Positions 1 to 5,761 of a DNA stretch of 7,752 nt are shown here, piece by piece. Positions within the stretch are counted from its first letter, which is position 1; the number at the start of each line of letters is the position of its first letter. The stretch spans positions 1-7,752 of the forward strand of contig NZ_CALFSA010000225.1 in assembly GCF_937919355.1 (NCBI RefSeq), read 5' to 3'. The notes below the pieces were generated by a model that was not told the DNA's origin, made no database searches, and was given only the letters and a program-made list of their open reading frames with translations. The stretch is from an uncultured Methanofollis sp. Its GTDB lineage: Archaea; Halobacteriota; Methanomicrobia; Methanomicrobiales; Methanofollaceae. A program made the translations under genes and the position numbers.

Positions 1-1
1 G

Positions 2-1204
2 ATGAAAATCATCAAGGACCCGGTGCACGGCGACGTCGAGGTGGGAGAGACGGCCCTCGCACTCCTCGACTCCCCCGCCCTCCAGCGCCTCCGTCATATC
101 AGGCAACTCGGCTTCGCCCACCTGGTCTATCCGGGCGCAAACCACACCCGTTTCGAGCACTCCCTCGGGACGATGCACCTTGCGGCCGTGCTCTGCCGTC
201 ACCTCGGCCTCGACACGGGCGAGAGCGACCTTGTCACCGCCGCCGCCCTCCTCCACGACATCGGCCACGGCCCCTTCTCCCATGTCACCGAGGCCTTCAT
301 GGTCGAGATGATGGGGAAGGGCCACCAGGACGCCGGCGACCTCCTCGGGGAGGGCGAGACTGCCGGCATCCTCGAAGACCGCGGCCTCGACCCGGCCGAG
401 GTCGCCGCCGTCATCAACGGCACTCACAGGTACGCGGGGGCGATCCACGGCGACCTTGACGTGGACAGGATGGACTACCTCCTCCGCGACGCCCACTACA
501 CGGGCGTGCCCTACGGCCTCGTCGATGCCGGGCGGTTGATCAGGGCGACTGTCGGGACCGAGACCGGCGTCGCCCTCGACGCCTCCGGGATCAATGCGGC
601 CGAGTCCCTGCTCATCGCACGGACCCTGATGCGCCCGGTCGTCTACTACCACCATGTCTCCCGGATCGCCACGGCCATGTTCCACCTCGCCCTCCTCTCC
701 CACCTCGCGGGGAGCGGGGACGCAATCAGGGCGCTGATGCGCATGGACGACGCCGCCCTCTTCACCCGCCTCCTCGCCTCTCCCGACGGGACGGCACGCG
801 ACCTTGCCAGGCGACTCTACGAGAGGAGACTCTACAAGAGGGCCGTCTATGTCGGCAGAGGCCAGGTGAACGCCGTCGCCGTGCAGGCCCGGACCACCCT
901 CGTCGAGAGCAGGCAGATCGCACGGGCGGTCGCGGAGGCGGCGGGCGTAGGGGAGGAGACGGTTCTCGTCGACATCCCGCCCTTCCCGACAGACATGTCG
1001 ATGGAAGTGCGGGTGCGGGAGAAGAACGCCCTCGTCGGCCTCGAACAGGTCTCCCCCCTCCTGACGACCCTGAACGAGACGCGGCGGGAACAGTGGCGCC
1101 TCGGCGTCTACACCCTCCCGGAGCAGAGGGAGAGGGTGGAAGCGGCGGCCGTCGAGGTGCTCCACATCAAAAAACCGACGCAGCAGGACAGGTTACCGGT
1201 GTGA
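2..1204 (+). CDS. HD-domain phosphohydrolase (SAMHD1 / dGTPase-like superfamily)
   Basis: A 400-residue cytosolic protein of the HD superfamily, metal-dependent phosphohydrolases that include dNTP triphosphohydrolases such as SAMHD1. The opening MKIIKDPVHGDVEV is the usual start of this family, so the ATG at base 2 is probably the true start even though only one base lies upstream. The metal-binding set is visible: H53 in RFEHSLG, H85-D86 in LLHDIGHGPFSH, and D155 in DVDRMDYLLRDAHYTGVPYG, which is diagnostic of the SAMHD1/YwfO-like branch. The region after about residue 250 is more variable and ends in a charged tail. The stop lies 7 nt before the next ATG, so it is probably co-transcribed with the ubiX-ubiD-acnX genes, although no functional link to them is obvious. 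The natural substrate cannot be read from sequence; dNTPs are a family-based guess. Confidence 0.9.
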   Translation: MKIIKDPVHGDVEVGETALALLDSPALQRLRHIRQLGFAHLVYPGANHTRFEHSLGTMHLAAVLCRHLGLDTGESDLVTAAALLHDIGHGPFSHVTEAFMVEMMGKGHQDAGDLLGEGETAGILEDRGLDPAEVAAVINGTHRYAGAIHGDLDVDRMDYLLRDAHYTGVPYGLVDAGRLIRATVGTETGVALDASGINAAESLLIARTLMRPVVYYHHVSRIATAMFHLALLSHLAGSGDAIRALMRMDDAALFTRLLASPDGTARDLARRLYERRLYKRAVYVGRGQVNAVAVQARTTLVESRQIARAVAEAAGVGEETVLVDIPPFPTDMSMEVRVREKNALVGLEQVSPLLTTLNETRREQWRLGVYTLPEQRERVEAAAVEVLHIKKPTQQDRLPV

Positions 1205-1211
1205 GGACGAG

Positions 1212-1781
1212 ATGGAGAAGGAATATGTTATCGGCGTGACCGGCGCAAGCGGGATCGTCTATGCAAGGCGCCTCCTCGAGGTGCTCTCGGGGACGGCGCG
1301 GGTGCACCTCGTCGTCTCCGGGACGGCGCGGGAGATCGCCGTCCACGAAGGCGTGAGCCTCGACGGGTTCCCGGTGATCGAGGAGGACAACCACAACCTG
1401 GCCGCGGAGATCGCGAGCGGGTCTTTCCGGTACGACGGGATGGCAATCGTCCCCTGCTCGATGAAGACCCTCGCCTCGATCTCGGCGGGTTTTTCCGACA
1501 CCCTTATTGCACGGGCGGCCGACGTCTGTCTGAAGGAAAGGCGGCGGTGCATCCTTGTCCTGCGGGAGATGCCCCTCTCGCACATCCACCTGCGGAACAT
1601 GCTCGCCGCGGACGAGGCCGGGGCGACGGTGATGGTCGCAAGTCCGCCCTTCTACGGGCGGCCGCAGACGATCGACGACCTGGTGGACATGGTGGTCGCC
1701 CGCGTCCTCGACCACCTCGGCGTGGAGCACGATATCGGGAAAAGATGGAGCGGATATGATGACGATACGAGAGTTCATTGA
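1212..1781 (+). CDS. ubiX: UbiX-family flavin prenyltransferase
   Basis: A 189-residue flavoprotein of the UbiX/Pad1 family. The family transfers a dimethylallyl group from dimethylallyl (pyro)phosphate to reduced FMN, making prenylated FMN, the cofactor of UbiD decarboxylases. Visible hallmarks are the N-terminal FMN loop GVTGASG (residues 8-14), PCSMKTLASI (81-90), the REMPLS active-site stretch (118-123), and PPFYGRPQTIDDLVDMVVAR near the C-terminus. Length is normal for the family. A GTGAGG Shine-Dalgarno-like sequence (1201-1206) precedes the ATG. The last nine codons overlap the start of the UbiD-family gene in another frame, implying coupled translation of cofactor maker and cofactor user. 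In a methanogen the partner is unlikely to act in ubiquinone synthesis; the neighbours point to the archaeal mevalonate route. Confidence 0.93.
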   Translation: MEKEYVIGVTGASGIVYARRLLEVLSGTARVHLVVSGTAREIAVHEGVSLDGFPVIEEDNHNLAAEIASGSFRYDGMAIVPCSMKTLASISAGFSDTLIARAADVCLKERRRCILVLREMPLSHIHLRNMLAADEAGATVMVASPPFYGRPQTIDDLVDMVVARVLDHLGVEHDIGKRWSGYDDDTRVH

Positions 1782-3006
1782 CAAGATGCGGGCGAAGGGC
1801 CTGGTCGACGAGATCGAAAGGCCGGTCTCCGACCGCTTCGAAGCGGCACAGATGGCGAGCACGACCGACAGGGTCCTCCTCTTCCACGACATCGGCGGGA
1901 AGAAGGCGGTGATGAACCTCACCGCGAGCAGGAGCACCCTTGCGGCGGCCCTCGGGAGCACGGAGGCCGACCTGGTGAAGAGGCTTTCCGGGGCGTCGTA
2001 CTCCGGCACCCTGAAACCGATGGGAAAACTGGAGATGCGCCCGGCGGACCTCTCCGAGTTCCCGGTCATGACCTTCTTCCCGAAGGACGGCGGCCCGTAT
2101 ATCACGGCGGGGATCGTCTTCTCCCGTCTCGACGGGGTGGAGAACGCCTCCATCCACCGCATGATGGTGATAGGAAAAGACCGCGTCGCCGCACGCCTTG
2201 TCGAGGGCCGGCACACCGACGTCCTCCACAGGGAGGCGGTGAAGAGGGGCGAGAAACTGCCGGTCGCCATCGCCCTCGGCGTCCACCCGGCTATCACCTT
2301 CGCCTCCTGCACCCGCGTCCCCGAGGGGAAGGAACTTGAGTTCGCCGCCGAACTGATGGGCGGGGAACTCCCCGTATATGAGTGCTCGAACGGCGTCCTC
2401 GTCCCTGAGGCCGAGATCGTCCTCGAAGGGTATATCGGGACGGAGACGGCCGAGGAAGGGCCTTTCGTCGACATCACCGGCACCTACGACTTCGAGAGGG
2501 TCCAGCCCGTCATCGAACTCACCGGCATGTGGACGAAGGAGGACCCCATCTACCACTCCATCCTCCCCGGCGGGAAGGAGCACCGCCTCCTGATGGGCGT
2601 GCCCTACGAGCCGAAGATCTACCGGGCCGTCGCGGGCGTGACGACGGTCAGGAACGTCGTCCTGACGACGGGCGGGTGCGGCTACCTCCACGCCGTCGTC
2701 CAGATCCGGAAGAACACGCAGGGCGACGGGAAGAACGCGATCATGGCGGCCTTCGCGGCCCACACCTCCCTGAAGCATGTCGTCGTCGTGGACGAGGACA
2801 TCGACCCCTTCTCCATGGAGGACGTGGAGTACGCCATCGCAACACGGGTGCGGGGCGACCGCGACCTGATGGTGATCACCGGGGTGCGGGGTTCCTCCCT
2901 CGACCCCTGCCGGGGCGGCGACGGCACGAACGTGAAGATCGGCGTCGACGCCACGATGGTGATGGGAGAGGAGGAAAAATATGTACGTGCAGGATGGAAT
3001 GACTGA
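1756..3006 (+). CDS. UbiD-family prenyl-FMN decarboxylase; probable anhydromevalonate phosphate decarboxylase
   Basis: A 416-residue UbiD-superfamily enzyme. In archaea with the modified mevalonate pathway such a protein converts trans-anhydromevalonate 5-phosphate to isopentenyl phosphate. By alignment from memory with fungal Fdc1, the prFMN-metal ligands are N130, H153 and about E193, and the catalytic Arg is R135 (N130-x4-R135 matches N168-x4-R173). The catalytic acid pair falls in EEGPFVDITGTYD: E234 matches Fdc1 E277, but D239 stands where many UbiD proteins have Glu. The C-terminal half carries TTGGCGYLHAVVQI and VVVVDEDIDPFSMEDVEYAIATR, typical of the family. The length is shorter than the roughly 490 residues of bacterial UbiD. 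A second ATG at 1759 is also possible; GGAG at 1747-1750 fits either start. The gene sits between the prFMN synthase and the AcnX dehydratase, which supports the mevalonate assignment over ubiquinone or menaquinone synthesis. The substrate is inferred. Confidence 0.9.
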   Translation: MMTIREFIDKMRAKGLVDEIERPVSDRFEAAQMASTTDRVLLFHDIGGKKAVMNLTASRSTLAAALGSTEADLVKRLSGASYSGTLKPMGKLEMRPADLSEFPVMTFFPKDGGPYITAGIVFSRLDGVENASIHRMMVIGKDRVAARLVEGRHTDVLHREAVKRGEKLPVAIALGVHPAITFASCTRVPEGKELEFAAELMGGELPVYECSNGVLVPEAEIVLEGYIGTETAEEGPFVDITGTYDFERVQPVIELTGMWTKEDPIYHSILPGGKEHRLLMGVPYEPKIYRAVAGVTTVRNVVLTTGGCGYLHAVVQIRKNTQGDGKNAIMAAFAAHTSLKHVVVVDEDIDPFSMEDVEYAIATRVRGDRDLMVITGVRGSSLDPCRGGDGTNVKIGVDATMVMGEEEKYVRAGWND

Positions 3007-4169
3007 TGTATCTGGAACCTGAAGAAGAAAAAATGCAGAATGGCGAGTACGGCGAGACGATGCAGCAGATGATGGAGATCCTCGTCGGACTCGGAAAGGT
3101 CTTCGGGGCCGAGAAACTCATCCCGATCGCGAGCGCCCAGGTCTCGGGGGCGTCGTACAAGACGATCGGGAAGTGGGGCCTCGAGTGGTTGCAGGGGATC
3201 GACGCCCATGTCGCCGTGCCGACTGTCCTGAACCCGATAGGCATGGCCCGCGACCGCTGGAAGGAGATGGGGATCTCCGAAGAGTTCGCTAAAAAGCAGG
3301 AGGAGGTTGTCGCCGCCTACGGGCGTCTCGGCATCAAACTCGAGTGCACCTGCACGCCCTATTATGTCTCCCAGACGCAGTACGGCGAGCACCTGGCCTG
3401 GGCCGAGTCGTCGGCGGTCTGTTACGCGAACTCGGTCATCGGGGCGCGGACGAACCGCGAGGGGGGGCCGGGCGCCCTTGCCGCGGCGATCGTCGGCAAG
3501 ACGCCGTACTACGGCCTGCACATCTTCAAGAACCGCCTGCCGAATGTCGGGGTCACGGTGGACGACCCGGCGGCGCTGAAGGACGCCGCCGACTACGGGG
3601 CCCTCGGCTATGTGGCCGGGAAGATCGTCGGGAACAGGATACCTCTCTTCACCGGGATCAGGCCCCCCCGCGACCACCTCAAGGCCCTGGGAGCGGCAAT
3701 GGCGGCGACGGGAGCGGTCGCCCTCTTCCACGTGGATAAGATCACCCCGGAGTCCCGCCTGCCGACTTTCAAGCGCGACGTGGCTGAGACGGTCGAGATC
3801 AGGATGGACGAGGTGCGGGAGGTCTTCTCCGCGGTCGACGTGGACGCAGTCGCGGTCGGGTGCCCCCACCTCTCTCCGGCCGAACTCGGCCACCTCGCCG
3901 GACTCCTTGCCGGGAAAAAGGTGAATAAGCCCTTCTTCGTCTTCGCCGCACAGGGGGTCATCAGGGAGAACCGCGAGGCGGTGGCGGCGATCGAGAGGAG
4001 CGGGGCGCGGGTCTATGCCGACACCTGCGTCGTCGTCTCGCCTGCACTGGACAGGTACGACGCCATCATGGTCAACTCGGGGAAGGCCCTCGCCTATGTG
4101 CCGACGATGTGCGGTGCGGTGGCGCGGATAGGGACGATGGAGGAGTGCGTGGCTGTCGCCACGATGTGA
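3006..4169 (+). CDS. Aconitase X catalytic (large) subunit; probable phosphomevalonate dehydratase large subunit
   Basis: A 387-residue member of the aconitase X family (formerly DUF521). In archaea the large subunit works with a small DUF126 subunit to dehydrate mevalonate 5-phosphate to trans-anhydromevalonate 5-phosphate, using an Fe-S cluster. The start MYLEPEEEKMQNGEYGE is characteristic of the family. Other hallmarks are ECTCTPYYV (113-121), WAESSAVCYANSVIGARTN (132-150), GCPHLSPAEL (285-294), DTCVVVSP (339-346) and NSGKALAYVPTMCG (357-370). Candidate cluster ligands are among C114/C116, C139, C286, C341 and C369. Its ATG shares one base with the stop of the UbiD-family gene (TGATG at 3004-3008), so translation is probably coupled. 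No small-subunit gene follows, so the partner must be encoded elsewhere. A different AcnX activity, such as hydroxyproline-related dehydration, is possible but fits the neighbours poorly. Confidence 0.92.
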   Translation: MYLEPEEEKMQNGEYGETMQQMMEILVGLGKVFGAEKLIPIASAQVSGASYKTIGKWGLEWLQGIDAHVAVPTVLNPIGMARDRWKEMGISEEFAKKQEEVVAAYGRLGIKLECTCTPYYVSQTQYGEHLAWAESSAVCYANSVIGARTNREGGPGALAAAIVGKTPYYGLHIFKNRLPNVGVTVDDPAALKDAADYGALGYVAGKIVGNRIPLFTGIRPPRDHLKALGAAMAATGAVALFHVDKITPESRLPTFKRDVAETVEIRMDEVREVFSAVDVDAVAVGCPHLSPAELGHLAGLLAGKKVNKPFFVFAAQGVIRENREAVAAIERSGARVYADTCVVVSPALDRYDAIMVNSGKALAYVPTMCGAVARIGTMEECVAVATM

Positions 4170-4174
4170 GGGTT

Positions 4175-4570
4175 ATGACTGCCGCACCTTTCGAGAGTCT
4201 GCCGGGGAAGGACACGAGAGAGCGGTTCGCCTCTCTCGGCATCCGGGAGGGAGGGGAGACCGACCTCCTCGCCCTCCGCACGATCGCCCGCGACCACGAG
4301 GTCGAGGTCTGGGTCTACTTCGACGGGGAGGTCGCCCGCACTTCCACTATCGAGAGCGACCTTGCGGACTTCGAGATGGTCCCGGAGGCCGACCGCCCCT
4401 TCATGGAACTCCGCCGCTTTTTTGCATTCATGGAGACGATCGAACCGGGTTTTGCCGCGGCGATGGAGACGAGACCTGTCACGGCGGAGGTCGTCGCCGT
4501 CGGGGACCGCGAGGCTTTCTGCGCCTGCGTGCTCGTGCCGAGGCCGTACGTGAAGGTTGTCGTCGGGTAG
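4175..4570 (+). CDS. Hypothetical protein, 131 aa, last gene of the mevalonate-type operon
   Basis: Not recognised. It is a soluble, acidic protein of 131 residues with no signal peptide or membrane segment. The middle looks like a beta-strand pair (VEVWVYFDGEVARTSTIES, 43-61), followed by an aromatic helix (RPFMELRRFFAFMETIEPGF, 74-93) and a C-terminal strand-rich part with two close cysteines (FCACVLVPRPYVKVVV, 115-130). It begins 5 nt after the acnX stop. GAGGG at 4168-4172 is a Shine-Dalgarno candidate but sits only 2 nt from the ATG. A GTG at 4166, which would overlap the acnX stop (GTGA), is the alternative start and adds three residues. It does not resemble the DUF126 small subunit expected to partner AcnX: the glycine-rich swivelling-domain pattern is absent. 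Codon use matches the upstream genes, so it looks native. Position suggests a link to the operon but does not prove one. Confidence 0.75.
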   Translation: MTAAPFESLPGKDTRERFASLGIREGGETDLLALRTIARDHEVEVWVYFDGEVARTSTIESDLADFEMVPEADRPFMELRRFFAFMETIEPGFAAAMETRPVTAEVVAVGDREAFCACVLVPRPYVKVVVG

Positions 4571-4603
4571 GGGGACGGCCTCGAAGGTCCCGATCTCCGA
4601 CGA
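4571..4603. other. Short gap between convergent genes
   Basis: These 33 bases separate the stop of the 131-residue protein (+) from the stop of the VapC gene (-). They contain a weak GGGAC/GTCCC inverted repeat (4572-4576 and 4587-4591, 10-nt loop) but no T-run on either strand, so no convincing terminator is visible. Confidence 0.5.
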
Positions 4604-4996
4604 TCAGTAGCCGACGACTTCGATACCCGGGACCTGAGAGAAGTGGTCGTCACGGGTGATCAGGACGCCGTCGTGACAGAGCACCGTCGCCGCGATCACC
4701 TCGTCGAAGTCGCCGATCGAGACCCCCTTCTTTTTCAATTCCGCCGAGAGCGGACCGAACACCTCGCAGACACGCAGGTCAAGGGGCAAAATCTCAAAGA
4801 GCGAGAGAAGCACCCTGACCTTTTCGATGTTCTTCTCGCTCCGGGCCGAGAGATGGGCACCTTTGTAGAGTTCGAGGGCGGTGACCGCGGTGGTGCTGAG
4901 TGCGATATCCTGTTCTTCATATGAGGTGTAAAGACCGACCGCGGGGGGGTTCCGTCTCAGAAGGTCGACGAGAAAACAGGTGTCGGCGACCGGCAT
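4604..4996 (-). CDS. vapC: VapC-type PIN-domain toxin ribonuclease
   Basis: A 130-residue PIN-domain protein. Such toxins are Mg-dependent ribonucleases that cut tRNA or other RNA when not bound by their VapB antitoxin. The acidic active-site set is visible: D5 in MPVADTCFLVDLL, E42 in TALELYKGA, D96 in GDFDEVIAATVL, and D116 in LITRDDHFSQVPGIEV. The frame is open much further upstream, but the start at MPVADTC is chosen because it is the normal PIN N-terminus and because its ATG overlaps the antitoxin stop by one base (TGATG read on the - strand at 4998-4994). It forms a two-gene operon with the upstream antitoxin and converges on the mevalonate-type operon. All four key acidic residues are present, so the toxin looks intact. 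Confidence 0.9.
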   Translation of the reverse strand: MPVADTCFLVDLLRRNPPAVGLYTSYEEQDIALSTTAVTALELYKGAHLSARSEKNIEKVRVLLSLFEILPLDLRVCEVFGPLSAELKKKGVSIGDFDEVIAATVLCHDGVLITRDDHFSQVPGIEVVGY

Positions 4997-5223
4997 CAGA
5001 TGTTGACCTCTCTCAATCGTGCTCTCCGCATATCTTCGGATACTTTTTCGACGCTGTCGGCGAGGTCGTCGCACCTCCCAATCTCCTTCAGCACCTCGGA
5101 CAGTTTCCTTTTCCTGGGGTAGTGCCGCACGATCACGTCTGAAAAACTGTCTTTTTCGGATCTTTTCAGACCTTTCAGGAGATCGTACGCCTCGTCGGTG
5201 ATGGATATCGTCCTCGTCCCCAT
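4996..5223 (-). CDS. vapB: VapB-type antitoxin (DUF217 / COG1753-like)
   Basis: A 75-residue protein, the expected size for archaeal VapB antitoxins of the DUF217 group. The N-terminal half (MGTRTISITDEAYDLLKGLK, then SDVIVRHYPRKRK) has the strand-helix-helix look of a small dimeric DNA-binding domain. The C-terminal half (helix from about LSEVLKEIGR through DMRRARLREVNI) would be the part that wraps the toxin. In this family the antitoxin neutralises VapC and usually represses its own operon. It directly precedes and overlaps vapC by one base. A TATA box about 30 nt upstream would place transcription start only a few bases before the ATG, so the mRNA is probably nearly leaderless. The assignment rests on size, motif style and neighbour. 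Confidence 0.85.
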   Translation of the reverse strand: MGTRTISITDEAYDLLKGLKRSEKDSFSDVIVRHYPRKRKLSEVLKEIGRCDDLADSVEKVSEDMRRARLREVNI

Positions 5224-5230
5224 ATGACCC

Positions 5231-5254
5231 CGTGTATGTATGTGTGTGCATATA
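5231..5254. repeat. Alternating pyrimidine-purine tract (TG/TA-rich)
   Basis: Twenty-four consecutive bases alternate perfectly between pyrimidine and purine, mostly TG with some TA and CG/CA steps. Such tracts are able to adopt left-handed or easily melted DNA. This one covers the region between the vapB start codon and its TATA box, the likely site of promoter opening and of repressor binding. Confidence 0.7.
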
Positions 5255-5256
5255 AG
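5249..5256 (-). promoter_or_regulatory. TATA box of the vapBC operon
   Basis: CTTATATG on the - strand, centred about 30 nt upstream of the vapB ATG. Archaeal transcription starts about 25-27 nt downstream of the TATA centre, predicting a start near 5226-5228 and a leader of only 3-5 nt. It lies partly inside the alternating pyrimidine-purine tract. Confidence 0.6.
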
Positions 5257-5399
5257 AATTGGGCCGGCGAGTTATGGAGGGCAATCGCAGGATCGGATCG
5301 AGAAGAGCAGACGAGAGGAATACCCCGAAAACGATAGATACCCCGGCACTCCATCACAGATCACCACCTTCATCCCGGAAAACGTCAAAGAGAAAAAAT

Positions 5400-5657
5400 A
5401 TGGATATCCCCCAGGAGGGTTTCGCGGACGTGCCCGGTGGACGGGTGAGATATCATGTCGCCGGCGCGGAGGAGGGCGGCACCCCCCTCCTCGTCCTCCA
5501 CGGCGGTCCGGGCTGCACCTCAGACTATCTCGAACCTCTCGCCGTCTTCGAGGGGGCGTCCCACGAGCACCACCACCACCTGGAGGCGACGGACGCCTAC
5601 CTCGCCGTCGTCAGGGAGTTCCTCGAAAGGGCCGAGAATGGTCCGCAGGCCCCCTGA
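5400..5657 (+). pseudogene. Internally deleted proline iminopeptidase (peptidase S33) remnant
   Basis: An 85-codon frame joining the two ends of a proline iminopeptidase, a family normally of about 290-310 residues that removes N-terminal proline from peptides. Residues 1 to about 49 (MDIPQEGFADVPGGRVRYHV, then LLVLHGGPG and DYLEPLA) are the canonical N-terminus with the oxyanion-hole HGGPG. Residues from about 50 on (VFEGASHEHHHHLE, then TDAYLAVVREFLERAE) match the canonical C-terminus containing the catalytic His. The middle, with the nucleophile GxSxGG motif, the cap domain and the catalytic Asp, is absent, so the product cannot be a working peptidase. The junction is in frame and near residue 49-50, with no stop or frameshift. 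A run of CAC codons gives HHHH just after it. An assembly artefact is possible but cannot be judged here. No clear promoter or Shine-Dalgarno sequence is seen. Confidence 0.8.
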
Positions 5658-5665
5658 CCCCCACG

Positions 5666-5671
5666 TTTTTT
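5666..5671 (+). terminator. Possible T-run terminator
   Basis: TTTTTT begins 9 bases after the remnant's stop, in an otherwise C-rich stretch. Short T-runs are sufficient for archaeal RNA polymerase termination, and this one separates the remnant from the hydrolase promoter. No stem-loop precedes it. Confidence 0.35.
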
Positions 5672-5719
5672 GCGGCGGTATTCGCCCGCAATCAAAACCC
5701 CGACATCCCCCCTTTTCCC

Positions 5720-5733
5720 CGAAACCTTAAATG
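5720..5733 (+). promoter_or_regulatory. BRE/TATA promoter of the alpha/beta hydrolase gene
   Basis: CGAAA (5720-5724) followed by CTTAAATG (5726-5733) fits the archaeal BRE plus TATA arrangement. The predicted transcription start near 5753-5757 leaves a leader of less than 10 nt before the ATG at 5762, so translation would be leaderless or nearly so. Confidence 0.55.
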
Positions 5734-5761
5734 AAATGGCACAGAGTGATCAGCGGATACG

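Larger units (their letters stand above)
5224..5399. other. Divergent intergenic region between vapB and the iminopeptidase remnant
   Basis: This stretch holds the vapBC promoter and the alternating tract. From about 5260 to 5399 no gene-like coding, stem-loop or clear TATA box for the + strand remnant was found. The frames open across it give no family resemblance. Confidence 0.5.

Noticed and set aside
1167..2778. Long open frames on the - strand opposite the ubiX/ubiD genes (over 400 codons)
   Set aside because: They show no family resemblance, are rich in Arg/Pro/Ser or Asp/Arg as expected for shadow frames in GC-rich DNA, and lie opposite confidently assigned genes.
1212..3006. UbiX/UbiD pair as ubiquinone or menaquinone biosynthesis genes
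   Set aside because: The next gene is AcnX, the UbiD protein is of the shorter archaeal type, and the likely host group does not make ubiquinone.
2682..3893. 403-codon frame on the - strand opposite the ubiD-family and acnX genes
   Set aside because: Composition is typical of an antisense shadow, and the + strand here encodes two recognisable enzymes with intact motifs.
4175..4570. The 131-residue protein as the AcnX small subunit (DUF126)
   Set aside because: The size fits, but the glycine-rich swivelling-domain pattern expected of DUF126 is not present.
4572..4591. GGGAC/GTCCC inverted repeat as a bidirectional terminator
   Set aside because: Only a 5-bp stem with a 10-nt loop and no T-run on either strand.
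5231..5254. TG-rich tract as a CRISPR or satellite repeat
   Set aside because: It is a single short dinucleotide-like tract with no repeat-spacer arrangement.
4997..5284. N-terminal extension of the VapC frame by 96 codons
   Set aside because: The extension overlaps the VapB antitoxin gene in another frame and has no family match; VapC proteins start at MPVADTC-like sequences.
5259..5399. 47-codon upstream extension of the iminopeptidase remnant
   Set aside because: The sequence before MDIPQEGF is basic and unstructured and unlike any iminopeptidase N-terminus; the ATG at 5400 is the family-consistent start.
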